Below the pieces are notes generated by a model that was not told where the DNA came from, made no database searches, and was given only the letters and a program-made list of their open reading frames with translations. 64,000 nt of DNA from Neoaquamicrobium microcysteis (GTDB taxonomy: Bacteria; Pseudomonadota; Alphaproteobacteria; Rhizobiales; Rhizobiaceae). The stretch covers positions 310,001 to 374,000 of the forward strand of contig NZ_VSZS01000068.1 in NCBI RefSeq assembly GCF_008180155.1, read 5' to 3'. The position numbers and the translations under genes are program-made. This document shows, piece after piece, positions 62,301-64,000 of the stretch (position 1 is the first letter of the stretch; each line of letters begins with the position of its first letter).

Positions 62301-64000
62301 CTGGCGAAGGCGAAGTCGCGCAAAAGTGCCGCCAGATGGTTCTTGAACGTCGCCTCGCGGTCGCGCGGCATGACCGAATCGACGATGCCGTAGGTCAGCG
62401 ACAGGAACAGGCTCAGCACCAGCAGCGCCTGCCACTGGGCGGCCTGCGTGAACGGCAGCAGCGTCCAGCCTGCGGCAGACGCCGCGATCCATGCCATCGG
62501 CATCAGCGAGCGGCGCAGATTGTCCACCATCTTCCAGCGCGACAGTGCGGGTACGCCCGAAAGCGGATTGAGGATCCAAGGCAGCAGCTGCCAGTCGCCC
62601 CGCGCCCAGCGATGCTGGCGAGACGCATCGACGAGGTAGCGCGTCGGATAATCCTCGATCAGTTCCACGTCGGTGACGAGGGCTGCACGCGCATAGGCGC
62701 CTTCGAGCAGGTCATGGCTGAGGATGGTGTTTTCGGGGATGCGCCCCTTGAGCGCCGCCTCCATGGCGTCGATGTGATAGAGGCCCTTGCCGGTGAACGA
62801 GCCTTCTCCGAACAGGTCCTGATACACGTCCGAGACGGCGAAGACGTAGGGGTCGATGCCGCGGCTGGCCGAGAAGATGCGCTGGAAGAACGATGCCTCG
62901 TCGCCGGTCGTAAGCGACGGTGTCACGCGCGGCTGGAGGATGCCGTAGCCCGACGTGAGCCTGCCCGTTCCCGGATCGATCGCGGGCCGGTTCATCGGGT
63001 GGCGCATCTTGCCCACCAGCTTCGCCACCGCGCCGCGCGTCATGCGCGTGTCGGCGTCCACCGTCATGATGTATTCGACGCCTGTCGGCAGCGGATCGGT
63101 GGGGGCGAAGAAGGTGGTGTCGCGGTCGCCACGGAGCAGCGTATTCAGCTCGTGCAGCTTGCCGCGCTTGCGCTCCCAGCCCATCCAGCAGCCTTCGGTC
63201 TTGTTGTAGAGCCGGCGGCGATGGAGGAGGAAGAAGCGGGCCGCACCCTCCTTGGGGTAGCGCGTATTGAGGGCGGCGATCTCCTGGCGGGCATGCTCCA
63301 GCAGGTCCATGTCCGACTGCTTCTGCTCGACGTCGCTGTCGGGCCAGTCCGACAGCACGGCGAAATGAAGCTCGCCTTCCATATTGGAAAGATAGTGGAT
63401 TTCGAGGTTGCGCACCGCCTCCTCGACGTCGTCGCGACTGCCGATCAAGACCGGCGCCACCACCATCGTCCGGGCTTCCTCGGGCACCCCGCCCTTGTAT
63501 TCGTAGCCTATCAGCCGGGTCGGCTCGACGAATGACGAGACGAGCGTGTTGAAGAGGCCGACGGCGGCCTCGCTCGCCGGCAGCGCGAAAAGCGCGATCA
63601 GCAGCGCGACCGCGCCCGCAGCCAGCCCGTAGTCGGCCAGCGCCAGTGCCGATGCGGCCAGCAGCAGGCCCGTAAGGACCGCGACGGGAACCACCACGCC
63701 CAGCCAGCCGGTCTTGCGGTAGAAGCGGTGGAGCCGGGTGGCAGGCGGCACCGCATAGCCGAGCTGGCGCTCGAACTCGCCGCGCCGCGGGCCGACCAGG
63801 AAGCACCCGGCATCGACGCGCTGCCGGTCTCCGGAGCGGCATTCGACAGCGCCTTCGGCCAGCGCCACCGCCTGCAGCGCCACGTCGTATTCTTCGTGCT
63901 CGGAGCGCTTGGCAAGTTCCTCGATCGCGCGCCGGTAGGCATCGCGCGAGGCGAAGTCGAGCGCTTCGAAGCTGGTGCGCTCGCGCAGCAGATGGTCGAT
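56387..64000 (-). CDS. ndvB: Cyclic beta-1,2-glucan synthase NdvB/ChvB, truncated at its N-terminus by the window edge
   Basis: Giant inner-membrane enzyme that makes cyclic beta-1,2-glucans from UDP-glucose. The frame is open to base 64000; about 2,537 residues are visible of roughly 2,800. Seen in order: membrane spans (GWLGVVVPVAVLTGLLLAASALAL), a GT84 glycosyltransferase domain with TVDADTRMTRGAVAKLVGKM (about visible residue 313) and RQHRWARGDWQLLPW, more spans, the glucoamylase-like region, then a C-terminal GH94-type phosphorylase domain with GGDWNDGMNRVGEQGRG (about 2,225) and PPGVRENGGQYTHAATW. In studied homologues GH94 controls chain length. ndvA follows. Confidence 0.97.
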   Translation of the reverse strand: MDHLLRERTSFEALDFASRDAYRRAIEELAKRSEHEEYDVALQAVALAEGAVECRSGDRQRVDAGCFLVGPRRGEFERQLGYAVPPATRLHRFYRKTGWLGVVVPVAVLTGLLLAASALALADYGLAAGAVALLIALFALPASEAAVGLFNTLVSSFVEPTRLIGYEYKGGVPEEARTMVVAPVLIGSRDDVEEAVRNLEIHYLSNMEGELHFAVLSDWPDSDVEQKQSDMDLLEHARQEIAALNTRYPKEGAARFFLLHRRRLYNKTEGCWMGWERKRGKLHELNTLLRGDRDTTFFAPTDPLPTGVEYIMTVDADTRMTRGAVAKLVGKMRHPMNRPAIDPGTGRLTSGYGILQPRVTPSLTTGDEASFFQRIFSASRGIDPYVFAVSDVYQDLFGEGSFTGKGLYHIDAMEAALKGRIPENTILSHDLLEGAYARAALVTDVELIEDYPTRYLVDASRQHRWARGDWQLLPWILNPLSGVPALSRWKMVDNLRRSLMPMAWIAASAAGWTLLPFTQAAQWQALLVLSLFLSLTYGIVDSVMPRDREATFKNHLAALLRDFAFASAQVASKVVLMAHHAWSMSDAIVRTLYRLFVSRRHLLEWRTASQAERSYGNDLSGHYRAMAGVLPIAAVGVLLPLAAGSTGVVIAAIFALFWAGSPAFAWLFSQSAETEEKLHVTPEDAALLRTVARRTWLYFETFVTAEHNMLPPDNFQETPAPVVAARTSPTNIGVYLLSVVSARDFGWISLAETIDRLERTISTMEKMDRYRGHLYNWYETRTLRPLQPRYISAVDSGNLAGHLVAVAAACDMWAAAPAAHLQGDFGGIIDVATIMDEQLADLPDDRRALRPLRQRLVERIEGMRRAVGIIRDEPETAAIRTINLTVLAADIRKLAKGLDEEIGSDASADLALWAGKLEKACEAHMADSHMEENGVGKLRAKLLALRDRSRKFAFEMEFSFLLRQDRKLLSIGYRVDERQLDEACYDLLASEARLTSLFGIAKGDLPTEHWFRLGRPVTEIGFSGALLSWSGSMFEYLMPPLVMKEPLGGILNQTNNLIIRKQMSYARSKTVPWGISEAAYHARDREMTYQYTNFGVPGLGLKRGLAQDTVIAPYASLLAAQFRPADAVTNLKWLRTLGAMGRYGYHDAVDFTPTRVPEGKRHAVVHNYMAHHHGMSIVAVANAIFEGRMRDRFHSDPVIEAAELLLQEKAPREIPAMPIRAETGERIAPVVVDERPDSRLILDPLRAMRATNIMSNGHYNVMVTSTGTGYSRADETAVTRWNADPVEERTGTFLFLADPASGDWWSASAEPKRVTGETSRAFFCDDRAVFTKTVGTLRSEMECIVVSEGNGEARRLTIWNEGDEDRHIEVTSFAELALNFEAADIAHPAFSKMFVKTEIGGEDGATIFAERQRRSTSEPTIALAHFVTSGVGVAREVEAETDRRTFIGRGRSIADAAAFDRGASLSGSAGFTLDPVMALRAKVRVPARKKVALTFWTIVAANREDVEQETRRFLHPDSFQRQAMLAWTRSQVQTRHVGLSLAEAAGVQKLARYLLYPDPALRAPAETIVGGLGRQSALWPMAISGDFPIFALRIGDVADLEIVAAALRMQEYLRAHGLLADLVIVNEQASSYVQDLQQALELLCENARLRGRELGPRQHIFAVRRDLMDDTSYRTLISSARVVMHTRNGPVLDQIERAELTATMAEAAAREAATAKRPTTLPRAETTETVSVGPVANAKAGGQGLAFWNGYGGFADDGREYVVRLAGTNVTPHPWINVIANGEFGFHTSSEGASFTWSRNSRDFQVTPWSNDPVTNRPGEAFYIRDLQSGEAFSPQACVLRDPDAVYEARHGRGVSTFSVRRGRLEAELTQLVDPADPVKVQRLRITNHAAMPAKLRVYAYAEWVLGNNRARSASLIVPARDAVTGMLSAHNPYHLDFGDRTAFLACDGVNQSFTCDRAEFLGAGGSTARPDVVRKGTALSGTVETGRDPCAVIACDIEVAPGETMSLHVVLGDAASQAEAAALAKKHLDADFEARLSANRETWDAFSGALQVETPDPAFNAMVNTWLPYQSLACRIRARSAFYQASGAFGFRDQLQDTLALLLHDPSLARAQILNAASRQFAEGDVQHWWLPGTGAGVRTIISDDVVWLAYGTFHYVTTTGDRAVLDEQIRFIEGPALGEGEHDAFYTPEQSREGATLYEHCARALDLAVKRTGANGLPLILGGDWNDGMNRVGEQGRGTSVWLGWFLLKALRDFSSIAEQRGDAARVKAWRAHAGKLKKALESEGWDGEWYRRGTFDDGTPLGSKTSDECRIDSIAQSWAVLSGEADRGRAEQAVGKAVELLVDDELRIVRLFDPPFEHTEKDPGYIKSYPPGVRENGGQYTHAATWLVVALAELGRADEAYRVFSILNPVNHASGSDETERYRVEPYVVAADVYSQAERAGRGGWTWYTGSAGWLYRAAVEGILGIRRDGDALLIAPAQPSSWENFSATMTIGTAHYRITVRRGDAAGITLDGRESGDRIAIRDGEHEVVVTVT

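Noticed and set aside
1-64000. CRISPR arrays, insertion sequences, prophage genes, rRNA or tRNA genes
   Set aside because: No regularly spaced repeats, transposase or integrase motifs, terminal inverted repeats or cloverleaf sequences were seen on reading both strands; a tRNA/CRISPR scan would settle it.

Overview
The window is a 64 kb piece of a high-GC alphaproteobacterial chromosome. Gene content and order point to the Hyphomicrobiales (Rhizobiales), most likely a Phyllobacteriaceae relative such as Mesorhizobium, Nitratireductor or Aquamicrobium. The indicators are hrcA-grpE next to rph, lptC-lptA-lptB-rpoN-hpf-ptsN, regB/actS-regA/actR next to hrpB, an OlsB ornithine-lipid acyltransferase, DUF1150, MmcB, and a cyclic beta-1,2-glucan synthase/exporter pair (ndvB-ndvA). 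I see no phage, transposon, CRISPR array, rRNA or tRNA. This is core chromosome, not an island.

Layout. 1-5.1 kb: the 3' part of a cytochrome P450, then a tight leftward housekeeping operon rph-VOC-rdgB-hemW-rsmI-yraN. 5.2-7.1 kb: hrcA and grpE, the latter behind a heat-shock-type promoter. 7.2-17.1 kb: mixed genes (TRIC channel, adenosine kinase, AraC regulator, lipoprotein and secreted unknowns, CysZ/EI24, DUF2214, nth, DUF2244, Ada-like, ribokinase, mmcB, L,D-transpeptidase). 17.2-28.7 kb: a leftward run nfu-usp-trpS-murJ-glnD-EAL-mutS. 28.7-33.1 kb: malic enzyme, an EEP-family membrane protein, olsB. 33.2-39.8 kb: a hybrid kinase, lspA-trmH-rlmI (ATGA/GTGA coupled), lapA-ihfB-sppA. 40.1-45.2 kb: the LPS-transport, sigma-54, hibernation-factor and PTS(Ntr) operon. 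45.3-47.1 kb: DUF1150, a small heat-shock protein, a nucleoside hydrolase. 47.1-52.9 kb: opgC-hrpB-actS-actR. 53.2-54.3 kb: an iron-storage unit (87-aa unknown, bfd, bfr). 54.4-64 kb: ndvA and ndvB, the latter cut by the window end.

The most interesting signals are regulatory. (a) A small heat-shock gene has a near-consensus RpoH promoter and a 5' UTR hairpin that masks its Shine-Dalgarno and carries a U(U/C)GCU signature, i.e. a ROSE-type RNA thermometer. (b) nfu and the bfd-bfr unit share an almost identical interrupted palindrome (TTTAGAATTrTTCCAA) resembling the Irr iron-control element. (c) Synthesis (ndvB), export (ndvA) and a candidate succinyl modifier (opgC) of cyclic glucans lie within 12 kb. 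(d) A palindromic repeat appears to have inserted in frame into hrpB. No clearly new multi-gene system was found.
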